Origin: Phoenix dactylifera
Taxonomy: Eukaryota; Streptophyta; Magnoliopsida; Arecales; Arecaceae
Length of the DNA: 64,000 bases
NCBI RefSeq assembly: GCF_009389715.1
Contig: NC_052399.1
Location: 25,119,146-25,183,145, forward strand
Direction of reading: 5' to 3'
Each line of letters begins with the position of its first letter. The first letter of the stretch is position 1. The notes under the pieces were generated by a model that worked only from the letters and a program-made list of their open reading frames with translations, was not told the DNA's origin and did not search any database. Below are positions 1 to 13,102 of this stretch, piece after piece. Position numbers and translations under genes: made by a program.

Positions 1-2773
1 GTTGTTTGTAACTTAGTGGCATCTAACTTATACTTAAATTTTTGATAGTCAATACACATTCCATCTTCACTAATTTGAAGTAGATATTAGCTACTGCCCT
101 ACCATTTCCTGGTTATGATACATAATAGAAAGTATTTATTCCATGATTATCTTTTTTCTAGTTAAACAAGTTTGTTCATTGTTTTAGAAAAGAAGTAATA
201 TGAGTTCTAAGGTTTTGCATTTGATAGAGGGATAACTTTTGGAGGGTTATGCATTTTATTGTTGAAGGGATGGTAAATTTCATGGGATAAGCCCGGTTTT
301 AGTATTTAGTTGGACAAATGCGTGGACGGAATAAGTGAGCCTGTTGGTTTTCATGATTATTTGGATTTTATTACAAGGATAAAATTGCCCTCCCACTTTT
401 TATTGTGTTTAAAGAGTAGGCAAAAACATAATTGGAGGGGATAATTTTCCCCTATTCCTCAGGATAATTCTATTTTGCCAATTCGGTGTAAAAGAATTTA
501 TCCGAATAAGCCCACTTTTTTGGACTTATTTGAATAAGGCTATTCCATGGTCTGTTTTGGGTGTTTGGGTGGCCTAACACCCCATTTAGAGGGGAAACAA
601 CTCCTCTACCAAATGCATTAGGTAGATCTACCTTTTAGACTAAGATTTTCAGTTTGTTATGTGAAAGGTTCTGAGAGACATTGTTGCTATTATCATGGTG
701 GATGCCTCTCACCACTTTCTTGTCAAATGCCTGATCTGTTTGTCATTTAAAATACATGTGCAATTCATGGTTCATGCCACAGTTAATGATGTGGGAAAAT
801 GAAAAGAAAAAGGCTACCATACACGGGGTTTTTGAGTTGAGAGATCTCGTGTAGCATAATGACTCCAAGTCTCTTAAAAGATATAGTTAGATCTTGAAAA
901 ATGTCTGTAATACTAAAGAATCATATTTCTTCTGAACAACCATCCCCTTCATCTCAATTTTCTTTTCCGCTCGAAAATTCTAAGAACTTTCATCATAAGT
1001 TCTGGTTGTTTATGCTTGAGATGAAGATCCGGTGTAGTCATGAGGATCAGAATACTTTTTTCTAACTTTCATGTTTATGAGATCCTGCGATGAATGTAGT
1101 GAAGGTGATAGCTGAATTATCCACTGATATTATTGCTCCTATTAAAGTTTAGAATAAGTTTGCATCTTCAAAAGTTGAAATATGTCTTTCCCAGGAGTAC
1201 GTGACACTCCTTAGTTCCTAGGGAAAATAAAGATGTAAAATGCAAGGTGGAAAGCCTATGACACAATCAAATTCAAGGCATCTGTTGTCTTTGCACATGA
1301 TTAGTGGCAATGGAAGCATTGAGGACTTTGTTTAGATGGTGATGATAGAAAATTTTTTAACTAAAATTGAAGCCCACATCTTGCTCATAACAACCAGCGC
1401 AATAAGCTAACAGCACTCAGTCCAGCTGTTTATCCCCCTGCCATCTTGGGAAGAGGTCCTGCATCCGATGCTGTATTACTGTACCAGAACTCTTTACTTT
1501 CTGTCCATGTAAAGACCATCTGATGACTGATGTGCAATGCTTTTCTTGTGATGACAAACCTTCCTTTTTGGTAGAATTTGGTTCTTTATCAGGTTGTAAT
1601 TCATGATGCTTGATCCCAGTTTTTCCTTTTAAATTTTAAGTGATTTATATTTATGCCTTGGAAATTTTGAGAGAGTGAGATCACATTAATGGCCTTGAAT
1701 TATACTTAACAGATCCCTGTGTAAGCTGTATTCATGATTAAAGTAATTCTTGGACCATATCCAGGAAGGTTATAACGGCAGAAGATGTCTTTGATGAACA
1801 AACATGAGATTGATTTTTTTCTCCAAGAATGGTAATCTGATGTTAAATATACTTCTGTATCCATCAGTTCAGCAGCTTACATCGGCTGGATTGCAAAATT
1901 AACTAACAAACTTCATGAGGCCATGCACGTTCACCCAAACAAGTGTCAGCAAGTCATATTCTTGATTCATGTTGCATGTAGAGGATCATGTCAAAATTCT
2001 ATCATTAGGAGTTAAAAAATTGAGCTCAAGTTTCAAGATAATTTAAACTCATTGTGATATTTGGGTGACTTCTTGGGTCGGAAACAGCGTGTTTGTATCA
2101 ATATTTCCAATTTTTGGTTTAAAAAATAAAGCACGAAAACCAGGTGAGAAACCTGTTTGGTATGCATGTTTCTGTTTTTTTGTTTTTTAGAAAACTGAAC
2201 TCAAGTTTCTGGAAAAAGTAAAAAACTTTGTAAAATAGATTACTTTTTCTAAGAGGAACAACCATTCAGGTTTTTTTTCTTTCCTCATGGACCATGTGAG
2301 CCCTTCTCTCTGAACTCTGTCTAACTCACTACAATTCTATGTTCTGATATAGAATCTGGCCACTGCTAAGCTTCGGCCGTTCATCTAGACATTGACTAAT
2401 TATTTCTTCTCTCCTCTTCTCCTTTTGTTCCTGTTATCTCCTCTTCCTTCTCCTTCTCCTATTCTTCTCATCCTTTCCATCTAGTCCAGTTCGGTGCAAT
2501 CTAGGTGAATGGCTTACCAGCAGGCTGGATTTGCTGCTTCTCTACTCTTCTTCCCTTCTCTTCCCCTTCTTTTCCTTCTTCTCCTTCTTCCCCTTCTTCT
2601 CTTCCTTTTTTTCTCTTCCTTCCCCTCTCTTCCTTCTATTTTTTGTTATATAAAACAAAAAACAATAGTGACTGCCAACAAGTTTTTGTTTTCAAAAATT
2701 GGAAAAAAAGAAACAAAATTTTAGTTTTCAAGTTTTAAAACATGATGAACTAACGATGATGCCAAATGCATCC
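1..2773. other. Intergenic DNA, no supported gene
   Basis: No open frame here resembles a known protein. A stretch near 900-1080 can be read as a short peptide vaguely like the start of a copia gag, but stops and frame breaks prevent a firm call. A pyrimidine-rich tract (CTT/CCTTCT type) at about 2400-2640 gives a low-complexity Ser/Phe/Leu reading frame, which is best taken as composition rather than coding. Confidence 0.5.
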
Positions 2774-2776
2774 TAA

Positions 2777-3567
2777 GGCCTATTTGTTTGCCTGTAATTG
2801 TAGTCTGCGGTTGCTGTTGACTGTAATTGAATTGCAGCCTTGAAGGCATCCAAAACAAGTGTTTGTATGCCTACAATTGCAACTGCAGGTTGCAATTCAA
2901 CCACAAGAAGGGGCTTAAAAAACATGTAATTGGAACTGTAGCCAAAATTGGTCATAGTTCCAAGTACAAGTTTCCTTGTAATTGAGAAAGCCCTTTTGGC
3001 AAGTCCCCTAACCACTCCAACCAATAATTTGCTTATTTAATTATTATTATTGTATGCAATGATTCTCGTTGTAGTCTATAAATAATATTATAATAATATT
3101 TATAATCGTATAAAATAAACAATGTATAATTATTTATAAGTATAGATTATTATTATATTAATTACACAATTATACATTATTATTATATATAATAACTGCA
3201 ACTATATAATTAGATAATTATATATAACAAATAATCGATAGTAATTATTAGTTATTATACTGCATATTATAAATATATCTATGACTATAGTAATATGTCT
3301 AGATGTTATCATATCAAAATATTTTACATAGGTATAATTACTATAGAAATTATTCTATACTAATCTAATGATAATTCTGAAGCAATATTATTTTTTCATT
3401 ATAATTAAAAAATAATATGATAAATATTATTACAAGAGAAAATATATATACAATTCACTGTTTTTCAGGGGGATAAACAGGCCCCTAAAGTATACAATTC
3501 CAAGCAAACAGCCCCCTATACAATTCCAATTATAGGCAAATGAATTGCAAGCAGGCAAACAGCCCCC
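2777..3567. mobile_element. Tourist/Harbinger-like MITE candidate with TAA target duplication
   Basis: The left end reads GGCCTATTTGTTTGCCTG. The reverse complement of the right end reads GGGGGCTGTTTGCCTGC, so the termini are imperfect inverted repeats. TAA directly flanks both sides (2774-2776 and 3568-3570), the target-site size expected for PIF/Harbinger-derived MITEs. The right end carries extra copies of the terminal motif (around 3470-3520), and the interior is very AT-rich with no coding potential. Family assignment is an inference from termini and TSD only. Confidence 0.55.
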
Positions 3568-3631
3568 TAAATTATTAGGCTTTCTATTTAAATCAAAAAT
3601 AAAAATAAACACAAAATTTCAAATACAGTGT

Positions 3632-4068
3632 AGATTTTTTTCATGAATATCCTTCTAAAAATTCAAATTTGCACGAATACCCTCTTAAAATTTATATTTA
3701 TTGTTGTACCCTCATAAAACACTGTTTTTGCACAAATGCCCCTAATATAACGGTTTTTCTAACACCATTAATAAAAAATTATATTTATTTTGATTAAAAA
3801 TAAAATAAATTTTGAAATTACTTTTTTATCCTCCATCATGATCGCTTTTTTTTGCACATCTACCCATTAAGGATATTTTGGTCATTTTAATTTGAAACCG
3901 TTACTTTTTTAACAGTGTTAGATGGCGTGGGTACATATGCAAAAACAAGAATAAAAAAAAGGGTATTATAGCAAAACAAGTATTTTACGAGGGTATACAT
4001 GCAATATTAATTTTGGAAGGGTATTCAAGCAAAATTTGATATTTATGAAGATATTCATGCAAAAAACT
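3632..4068. mobile_element. Long inverted-repeat (foldback/MITE) element
   Basis: The two halves are near mirror images. The left half begins TTTTTTCATGAATATCC, and the right half ends with GATATTCATGCAAAAAAC. Further in, the left AATTTGCACGAATACCCT pairs with the right GGGTATTCAAGCAAAATT. The inverted repeat covers well over 100 bases per side around a short centre. No ORF is present. A transcript would form a long hairpin. A non-autonomous DNA transposon is the simplest reading. Confidence 0.55.
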
Positions 4069-6114
4069 CTTTATAAAATGGATTGTCATGAGAGAGAAAG
4101 CGACTTAATGGGAAACATAACTATATTGCAATGGAATCTTTTAAATTCAATAATCATAGCAATCAAAAATTTAATATTTATCGATTTCTGATTGAAGAGA
4201 AATGAATGAATCAAGTGATCAAGAAAGGAAGGAGAAATTATATGCTATCCTATTATTCATCCAAAAAGGAAGGGTTTTGTTGATTGGCTGAACTTCCATT
4301 TTAGCTAAGATTTGATAGAAGATAAACTAGTGATTTTTGCTTGACGAGCTGACAAATGAGATTTAAAAAGTAATATGCCAAAATTCACCATTTTCATTTT
4401 TTTAAATACTAAAGATTATAAAAATAAGTAATTTAAATCGATCAATGGCTTGTAGTAAGTTTACTACAGTTTTATTTTGTTAAAGATCTATATAAATCAT
4501 CTGTTGCATTTTTTAAGTTTTAATAGGGTTTTAGTTTCGTAAACTAATGGTTTTATTTCAGATGCTGTCACTGCTAGACTTCTTGATCTCCTCCAACTAA
4601 ACTATCAGTCACGTTCAACAACCATGCAATCCAAGCAGACAATGCTATTTCTATAATCATGGGGCAAGGCTTAGTTCTGGTTGCAAGCATAGAAATTTCT
4701 GCACATCTGTCATCAATGATGCCCCAAGACAAATCTGCTTCCACCCATTTGTCACCCTTGACATTCCTCTGTCATCTGAAGGTAATGAATAAGGTTTTCT
4801 CAGATGAACGATGCAGACAGAAGATTTCTTATGCAGAAACTTCTATGCACATATCTAGAACCGAGCCCTGTCCAATAGTCTCACATCCAATCCACAATTC
4901 TCAAAATCTAATGCAAAAACAATGGCAAAGATGAGTAAACCTTCTGTTCCTTCCTATGGACCCATATCTTCCCACAATCCTTATACTTTTCTCATCTTTT
5001 CTAATAGTACCAAGATGTTTCTCATGGTAAAGATAATGGGCAGTATTAGCAATGATATTGGGTAAGCAAACAACAGCACTGCTCAACAAAAGAGCGGAAT
5101 CAACAATGGCACTTCGTTGCATTCGTCATTTCCAAGCGTGACATCAATAGTAACCATGAGAAATGATGGGCCTTAGCACAAGCATCAGTAGCACCTTAAA
5201 CTGTCAGTATTTAAAATATAATAGATATAGTTGATTCCTTTTATCACTCAATGGTTAATGAATTGTTTTTGTCTTTGATGTTTGCTTGCTCAAAAGTTTC
5301 CTGCTGTTGGACTCTTTCTCACTTTCTCAATAGGTATCTCCATTCTATCTTTCACATCATCAGAGGGAACCCCTCCATGGAAACCCTTCATCCTTTTTCT
5401 TTGTTATCTTTGAGATTCCATGAAGTGGAGATTCGTATATGCAATTTCAATTCCTTGCCAATTTCACATTTTCATCTCCTTTTCCTTCCTATACAACAGT
5501 TGCAAATCTTGATGAGGACATATGGAGCGTTTTAAGTTTGCTATACACAAAGCTCAAAAGGGTTTTGTTGTATCATAGAGGGGATCATGCAGAGTGCATT
5601 AGCACAGTCATTATCACAGATGGGGCAGTATACACATTAAGGGGCTGTCTGGTTGCTGTTTCAAAATTCACCTGGAGTTCTTTTATATATGCTTGCTGCT
5701 AGGAATGAGTTAATGGTGGGAACGAAGCTCAAGATATGGAAAATCATTTTTTGAGTGAAATCAGGTGTCCTGGTTTTTTCTGATTGTAACCTCCATGGAG
5801 GCTACTGGGTAGTGCTTTCTTCCTCAAATTCATTCTTTCCTGTAATTAGCCTTCCCCTCACTTTCATCCAAAGGCTTAGCTTATCTAGAGGCAATCTATG
5901 CTGACATCCAAAGACCTTAGTGATAGAGCCTATACTCACCTCAAGGCCTATATGTCTTATGCTTTTAGTTGTTTCCCACCTCATCCGCATCAATATGTTC
6001 AACATAAACATCATATCTAAAGTTTTTCAAATTTTGGTATTTATGTTAGGTACTTCTTGTCAAGAGAAAACAGTGACGTAATCCATAATTTTTGTGGTGG
6101 ATAAGTGCTCAGTT
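4069..6114. other. Intergenic or upstream gene region, unresolved
   Basis: This lies upstream of the membrane-protein exons and may hold their missing 5' exons. Two acceptor-like sites followed by short open stretches are visible, one near 4560 and one near 5498, but neither peptide is recognisable. No exon is called. Confidence 0.35.
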
Positions 6115-6226
6115 CCCTAGTACATTGTTATAAGTAATTTCTCATTGTTAAGTTATTTATCTCCCTGAATCCCTAGGACATTGTTATAAGTAATTTCTCA
6201 TTGTTAAGTTATTTATCTCCCTGAAT
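6115..6226. repeat. 56-bp tandem duplication
   Basis: Two nearly identical 56-base units (6115-6170 and 6171-6226) begin CCCTAGTACATTG and CCCTAGGACATTG and end CTCCCTGAAT. They lie just upstream of the first recognisable exon of the membrane-protein gene, probably inside one of its introns. Confidence 0.9.
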
Positions 6227-6349
6227 TCTTGTTGCATTGTATTTGTTCATCTCGTGTGCACCTGAAATTTGGCTCCATCATGCTCATGTTTAATATGCAC
6301 ATTTGCTGTATCTTCAATTTACTAATTCGGTTGGTGCATTTGATGGCAG

Positions 6350-7190
6350 TGTAGTTGGCATTCATGTGATGGAAGCACCAGTGCTTCACCCTGTAAGATA
6401 CTTAAAAAGCACCCACAGATACTACTTCATTCCTTTCGATATTTAAAGTTATCATTTGTTAACTTCAAATTTTCACTTTTGAGTCTCACAAATAATTCTT
6501 TTGTTTTTCTAGATGGCTGAGGGATTATTCAATTTTGTAATTGGATGGACACTTCTGTTTGCTCCATTGCTATTCACTGATTGTCAGAGAGACAGATACA
6601 AAGGATCTTTAGACCTCTTGTGGGGTTTTCAGATGTTCCTCACAAATAGTATGCTTTATTTTGAACTCCAAGTTTCATTTCTGTACAAGAAAATGATAAC
6701 TAATTTTATCTTTTATCTTTCATCATTTCCACTGACAACTGTTTTCTTCTTTGTTCATGCAATGATGTCTGTAGCTTTCTTGATACCTTACATGGCGATC
6801 CGACTTAATGACATAGATATGAAGCATTCTCCTTCCAAACCATCTCAATTGGGTTTATTGATGACAAATGGTGCATCGGTTGTGGGGATGGTTGGTGGGA
6901 CAGTCTGCTTAGTCTCAACACTGTGGGCTGTTTTCGGCCGCTCTGATGTTGGGTTTGGAGGTATTGCAGATCGTTGGGAATTTTTGGAAAGGTATGTTGG
7001 ATCAGAGAGGCTGGCTTACGCATTTATATGGGACATCTGTCTTTATGCCATATTTCAGACTTGGTTGATAGGTGACAATCTTCAAAATGTGAAGACGAAT
7101 AATGAACAGATAGTGAGAAATCTAAGGTTCATACCTGTTGTGGGTTTGGTTGCTTATCTTTTGAGCTTAGATAAAGAGAAAATATTTTAG
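6350..7190 (+). CDS. Conserved polytopic membrane protein, 3' exons (5' exons not found)
   Basis: Three exons are supported: 6350-6392, 6513-6648 and 6775-7190 (stop TAG). The introns are 6393-6512 and 6649-6774, both GT-AG and in phase. The spliced product reads ...VVGIHVMEAPVLHP-MAEGLFNFVIGW... and contains about five hydrophobic segments: around LFNFVIGWTLLFAPLLF, the LWGFQMFLTNTFLIPYMA region, SVVGMVGGTVCLVSTLWAVF, AYAFIWDICLYAIFQTWLI and FIPVVGLVAYLL. I recognise the pattern as a plant protein usually annotated as an uncharacterised, probably plastid, integral membrane protein, and I cannot name a function. The first visible exon starts in mid-codon, so at least one upstream exon exists. 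The ATG at 6513 sits exactly at a splice acceptor, so it is internal and not the start. The second intron is 126 nt, in frame and stop-free, so an intron-retained transcript would still be translatable. Confidence 0.75.
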
Positions 7191-8697
7191 TTCAGCTTAA
7201 ACTGATACCTATATTTTAGTGTTCTCTTGTAAATGTATCTAGACTAGATTGGTCGATATTGGAGAGATTAAAATAAAGTTGCAATTTTGCTTTCAAACTA
7301 GTTGGATGAGATTTATGATCCCTATTATTCTTCTCATAATTTGCTAATTGTTAAATTCTGCTAAAATTTGTTCCAGTGACATCACTTATGTGAATCCTTT
7401 ACTAATTGAGATTAGAAGGGGATGTAATAGTACTTTCCACTTCTAGTGCTTACTGCCATTAGCTTCTTATGATTTATTGTTCCTTGTATGATATAATGTT
7501 AGAGAATAACATGTGTGTAGACATATAAGATGATAGATGCAAGGATAAAAATGCAATGGTGAACAAAACAAGCCTTGTTAGTAAGGAGGGGGAAATGGAT
7601 TTTTTGATGCTTTGAAAAGAAGAGAGAATTCAAATTAAAGAAGGCTTTGGAGAAACATAGAAGGTTTCTTTTGATGATTATTAATGACTAGTAGATTATA
7701 GAGCCATCTGTAAATAAATTCAAGAAAATTTTGTTGGTTACAGAATTTGAAATCTTATGCATCCTTCTTTTAAGAGCTGAAAGAAAAGGTGAGGAAAAAA
7801 AAATGTATAGAAGATGAAGGAACATGATTATTAGTTCAGTATCGCTTCATATCATAAAGCAATTTTCAAATGAAATTAAAGTGTTATCTTTAGAAATGAA
7901 TAGTATAAGTCAATTTTGATTATTCAGGTGTATCATAATTTTCCAGGTATTCTCAAAATGCAAATCAGTAAACATGCTATGTTAAAGTTACCTTTTTAAA
8001 TATGTATTATTAGTCCCTGTCTTCCCACTAATGTTTCTTCTGTGTTACCTTAATAATAAGCCCGAGTTTATTTTTGAGAATAATATACATTCATTTTTTT
8101 AATATATTTGAGTCGACTATATAAATTCTTGCTCCAATATGGACTCAATTATTGATAGTTTGTTCAATGGTACCGAATCACTTTACAATTTCATCAGAAT
8201 AATGGATAAAAGAATGCAATGTAAATCTGAATAAATGAAATGGAAAATATATGCAAGAAAATCGGCGCATTTTTCTATCATAGAGAAACATACCCATAGA
8301 TCAGATAATAATTTCAGTTAGATGTGTGTGATGAAAACGTAGGAATGCAAAAATTAATTATGTGTTGCACATGTCAAATGCTAATATTTTCTGCTTCCTT
8401 GCACTGGTTGATTTTGTCGCCAGTTAGTGTACAAGTTTTTGGTAAATTAGGAAATAGACTTAATGTTATCAATGATATTACTAAATGTATCTGGAGTATC
8501 TTGATGATTGCAAGGGTCTCAATCTATCTGAGGGGCAATGGCTGAGAGAGGATTATAACCTCTATAATATTCCTAGAGGGGTGACATGCAAACTGACTTG
8601 GTAAAAATTGTTGCCTTTCCATGTGCAATTTTATAAGATCTATTGGAGTATTGTTGGTCCTGATTTACAAGAGGCTATTCAGCATTTTATCATAATG
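7191..8697. other. Intergenic DNA, nothing recognised
   Basis: This begins with the probable 3' UTR of the membrane-protein gene and continues as AT-rich DNA without recognisable coding sequence or clear repeats. Confidence 0.5.
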
Positions 8698-8702
8698 GTA
8701 CC

Positions 8703-9090
8703 TAATAGGGGATAAAATGGGTCGCCCTGCTCAGGACAGGGGATCATCTCATTCCGACCGAGCAGACCTCAGCGCCAACCAGGCCAGATCTCGGTCCCGC
8801 TAAGAGCTAATCCGAGCTTGGATTTCGCCAAAAGGCGGACCATACCTCCACCACCTAGGCATCCTGCGAGGACTATAAATAGCCCCATCAAGTAACGCCT
8901 AAGAACTTTTGGCTGCTTCAGCTAAGATCTACTTAACTTAATCATCGGAGGGTTCTTACCGAAATTCCACCGGTGAGACTTTGTGCAGGTCTGCCGGCAT
9001 GCAGGAAGCGGCGTCCCTACTCCATCCCAACCGGTAGCTTTACCGACTCCTTCGGCATGATCACCCTCGGGCCAAATTTGAACCACAACA
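8703..9090 (+). mobile_element. Solo LTR (gypsy-like) with 5-bp target duplication
   Basis: GTACC occurs immediately before (8698-8702) and after (9091-9095) this GC-richer block. The block ends in CCACAACA. It contains a TATA box, CTATAAATAGCCCC, near 8873, followed downstream by AATCATCGGAGGGTTC, a motif type common in the R/U5 part of plant gypsy LTRs. The first bases are TA rather than TG, so the 5' end has mutated or is one base off. No internal region flanks it, hence a solo LTR made by unequal recombination. Confidence 0.7.
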
Positions 9091-9095
9091 GTACC

Positions 9096-9899
9096 CTTCT
9101 TGCCCAATGGAAGGAATGCATATATTGTACTCACTTAAGAAGGGGAGAGCCATGACTGTCCAAGATTATTGTCTCATACCCTTTATAATACACACATGCA
9201 CCCTCACATGCGCATACACGCACATGCACATAGATACATGTACATGCATGCGTGCACAGATATTTTATTGTTTAAGCTTGCTTATGAAATACTACCCGCC
9301 GCATAGTGCTATAGCAAATAGTTAAATCCTGGGTGTTCAAGAGTTCAGTATTGGAGACATGTTTTGCTTCTTGTCGGAAAAAGAGTAATATCTAGTACTA
9401 GTAAAGAGTTTGTTGAAGAAGCTTGAGTTGGGTTTGAGGCCTCCTTGCCGTGGATGGTCATTGTGCCCGTTTGAAGTCGAGAGGGCATTTAGAGCTTTTA
9501 TGTGAGCTAGAAAGCCACTGACAGGCCATTGCTCAAGGATGAAATAGACTTTATACTATGACAAGACTTATTCTCTAACTAGAAGTAATTTAAGCATGAT
9601 ATCCAGGGAAAAACCAATGTTCATCAAAATTATACCTATTAAAAACTCATGCTCTGTATGTTTAAGCAATTGGAAAAAGGTATTGAAAATTAAAAAATTC
9701 CTAAAATTCCAATCAAAGAAATTTATCACCAAGGATCATTCTTGTTCAATGCTAATTATTATTTAAAGACCATAGAGAAAACTCTATCGATTGATTCACT
9801 CCAAAAGACTCTTTAATTATTAAGGAAAAAGTATTTAGAAGATGTCCAATCTAAGAATCAATACAAATATCTCCATGTGGGACTTGTTTAGATAGCTGC
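9096..9899. other. Intergenic DNA
   Basis: No gene is recognised. A short CA/TG-alternating stretch (ACACATGCAC type) lies at about 9190-9260. Confidence 0.5.
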
Positions 9900-10408
9900 T
9901 ATAAGACCCTTGACTAGAAAAGGCATGAATACTAAGGTCCTAGCGTGTCTTAGAAATTACGAGAATTTGAAATTCTTTGATTCACTCCTACACTCAATAG
10001 AAACTAGCGGAGGAAGAGGCTTGATTGATTACCTTAGTCCGGCGAAGCTTTCGGTGGCATTCCTAGCAAGGAATCGAGAAGGAGACTCAGAAGGAAGACT
10101 TGGTATTGGCGGCCATTCTGGGATCTTCATTGATGGAGCAAAGAGAAAGAGAAAGAAGTCTTAAATAGAGAAAGTCTTCGAGGTTTTGACCGGTATTTGG
10201 ATCGATCTAGAACTCTCGGAGCCCGCCAGAGTCGAGAGACAAAGAAGACCCCCAATCGGAGTATTCTCCTCTACCGCGTGCAACTGGCACGTGTCAGGCT
10301 AATCGGGCTAGGCACCTTTAAGCCGGCCCACGAGCCCCGAATTTTTTTTCCATTGGGCCAAAAGATTGGCCCGGTCAAGTGGACCGGGCCGGGTTATTGG
10401 GTCTTACA
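9900..10408 (-). mobile_element. Solo LTR-like block, minus orientation
   Basis: Read on the minus strand the block begins TGTAAGACCCAATAACCC and ends GGGTCTTATA, so its ends are short inverted repeats (TGTAAGACCC / GGGTCTTAyA), as in plant LTRs. It is clearly more GC-rich than its surroundings, and a TATA-like CTCTATTTAAGACTT lies inside on the minus strand. No flanking target duplication is obvious. The long open frames inside (9910-10164 and 10197-10412) match no protein I know and are taken as chance. Confidence 0.5.
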
Positions 10409-10559
10409 ATAAATGAGTTATGTAATTCTATGATAAACATAGAAGTTAGATATCCTTGAGGTTTCGGATGGCAACTGGTGGAAGAAAGTTTTTTTCTTTT
10501 TTGAGTTAATTACACTGACCTCTCAAGGTTCGGGATCATTAGAGATTCCTACCCAATAT

Positions 10560-11200
10560 TTTTGGAAGTATATGCATAACCCCCTATCATTATCTTTTTG
10601 TTAAATAAACTAACAGACCTTGCTAACATCATCGCTCTGTAACCTATTTGAATCTTAAATATCTTATATTCTTTATTCTTATTATTTTCTTTTATTTTTT
10701 ATTATTTAAAATTTTAAAACTTGAAACTTTTATATTTGGCCAAATTATTTCCAACTATTGATTAGAACTCAATCAAAAGAGTATGCTTATTAAAATCTAT
10801 GATATTTGTACATAATTTACCAAATTTGGGCTTTGAGATGGGTCATGCTCACTTCCAACTATAGATCCTAGAGGCCATGGATTCTGATAGTTATGGATAG
10901 CCACGTAACACAATTGGGCTCTTAAAGTCCAAATATGGTAGATTATATACAAATATATTGGATTTTAATAAGCATACTTCTTTAGTTGAGTTTTAATCGT
11001 CATAGCAAGTTTGGTATTTTAGCATTATTTGATCAAATATAAAAATTTCAAATTTCAAAAAAATTATATAATAAAATAATAAAATAATAAAAATATAAAA
11101 TATTTTAAGATTCAAATGGATCATAACACCGGCAACGCTATTAGCTTATTTAAGAATAAAATAACTATAAGAGATTATATATTATGCACATAGCAAAATT
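10560..11200. mobile_element. Long inverted-repeat element (hairpin MITE)
   Basis: The left arm around 10600-10680 (AAATAAACTAACAGACC, then CCTATTTGAATCTTAAAT) matches the reverse complement of the right arm around 11100-11165 (ATTTTAAGATTCAAATGG, then GCTATTAGCTTATTT). Pairing appears to extend outward into AAGTATATGCATAA on the left and TTATGCACATAG on the right. There is no coding sequence. Confidence 0.5.
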
Positions 11201-13102
11201 TAAATAATAAAATATATATTATTTGTAACATTAGATGAAAAATTATAATTATCTAAAATCTTGCGCGGGGGTAACAAATTCTTTTTTTAAGCAATATTCG
11301 AAACCTCGCATGTGGTCCAATTGCTGAGAGCGGTGGAAACTTGTTAGGTTAAAAAAAAAAAAAAATAGCTTTGTCGATCGAGGCAGAAGCAGACAAGGCA
11401 GAGAGATCCCGCTCGCAGACGCCACCTTTGACCGAAACGAGAGATGCGGTCCAAATTTAGCCGCCCCACTTTTTCATATGACATTCCGGCGGCGTAGCTT
11501 CGTCTCGAATCGAGCAAGTGGACTTTCACCTTCCGTTTTTCAAAGCAGTCCGTTCCCATATGCTTTGTCGGCTCCAGTAACGAAGTTTCCAGAGAAAATT
11601 AAAGCAACGGCTGTTATAATACTATAACAGCTGTTATCATGGAGAAAAAAATATTGGTTATTATGATATAGTATTTATATTACAATATAACATTCAATTT
11701 TCTTTGTATTGATTTTCTTTACAAAAATTATGGTGGTGAACTTTGTATAAGAATGTACTCGCTAACTGATTTTGCAAAAAAAAACTTTGAATTAATCATC
11801 TAAATACCTGACATCTTTACAAAATACCCAACATATTTCTAATAAAAGTAGAAAATATATTTTGAATGTTGGATATATATGACGATTGTAAAAAATAAAA
11901 AAAACAATAATTAAATATTTTTTCTGTTACAACATCCACATGATATGGAAAATAATATTTTTATCAAATAAATAATGACTAATGTTGTTATTTTAAATAA
12001 ATTTCATTGTGATCATTATAACTATGATTATTTTCATACTAAAATTTTACAATTGTTTTTTTGAGGTAAATAATTACCACTGCAAGCACAATAGTGGTAG
12101 ATAACAACGTTCTTATCTTGGCAAGAGATTTGCCAAATAATTCCTCTTCTTATACCTCAAAAAATTAAATTAATCAATAATCCTATAATAATTATTTATT
12201 ATTTTTGAGAATAATAACTGTGAAAATTATGACAGATAAATAAATTTCTTTTGATATTCAGACCAATTAACCTCATCCAAATAGAGTCAAAGTGCAGTCA
12301 AGCAATTATGGCTTCCCCTGATTTGCATTTTTTTTCACTTTATGCCACTCTTTATTATAGGTTTTATTGATGCTTCCCCCCTGATTACTTTTTAGTGAAT
12401 TTTACATAAAAATCTATTTAAGTATAATTTTCAATCAGAAAAAGCTAAATAATACACATTTGAGAGTCCTCCAATAACCTTGTGATCCAACTACATGGGG
12501 CGCTAGCCGGCTTCGTTGGGGCAGAAGAAAGCGGCACGTCCATCTTATATTCAAAATATTAAATAAACATATTATATAATAGCCACATATCATATATTCA
12601 AAATATATATCAAACATTCGGTAAATATACTTTAGATATCTCATAATTGTATATCATCCATCTTGCTTGAATCTATGAACAAAATCATCCAAGAATCCTT
12701 AAATATGTACCATTCCTGCCAAATAAAATAAATTCAACATTTTCTTGCAAAATCAATAACTAAGTAAATGTTTATGCAAGATTCACTATTTTAAAAGATA
12801 AATATAAATATCTAAACACATTTTTTAAAAAATTTCAACTATTGTTGACCGTGACAATAGTCGCAACCAACTATAAAGATATTTGCAACTATGGCAGGGC
12901 AGTACACAACCTCTACTCTAATCAAATAAAGTTTCTTATGAAAAATAAAAGAGGTAAGCATCTAAATGAGAAAAAAACAAGCAATGCAAGACGATTTTGA
13001 TTCACGCGCGAAAATGCTTTAAAAGATGTCCGCAGGTGCATAGAGCCAATATTGTCCTATATGTTTGTCTGTTGGGCTAAGTGTTTAGCCACTTAAGTCT
13101 TC
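11201..13102. other. Intergenic DNA with a small GC-rich island
   Basis: This is mostly AT-rich. About 11360-11580 is a GC-richer island without a recognisable ORF and follows a poly(A) run at about 11350. It could be a relic promoter or transposon end. Nothing else is supported. Confidence 0.4.

Noticed and set aside
907..1080. Possible copia gag fragment
   Set aside because: Only a vague FHHKFWLFMLEMKIR resemblance, with no zinc knuckle or neighbouring pol; not enough to call.
2505..2738. Overlapping ORFs rich in Ser, Phe and Leu
   Set aside because: They come from a CTT/CCT pyrimidine tract; two frames are open at once and the peptide is low complexity.
9910..10412. Two consecutive plus-strand ORFs
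   Set aside because: They fall inside a GC-rich solo-LTR-like block and match no family; long frames are expected by composition.
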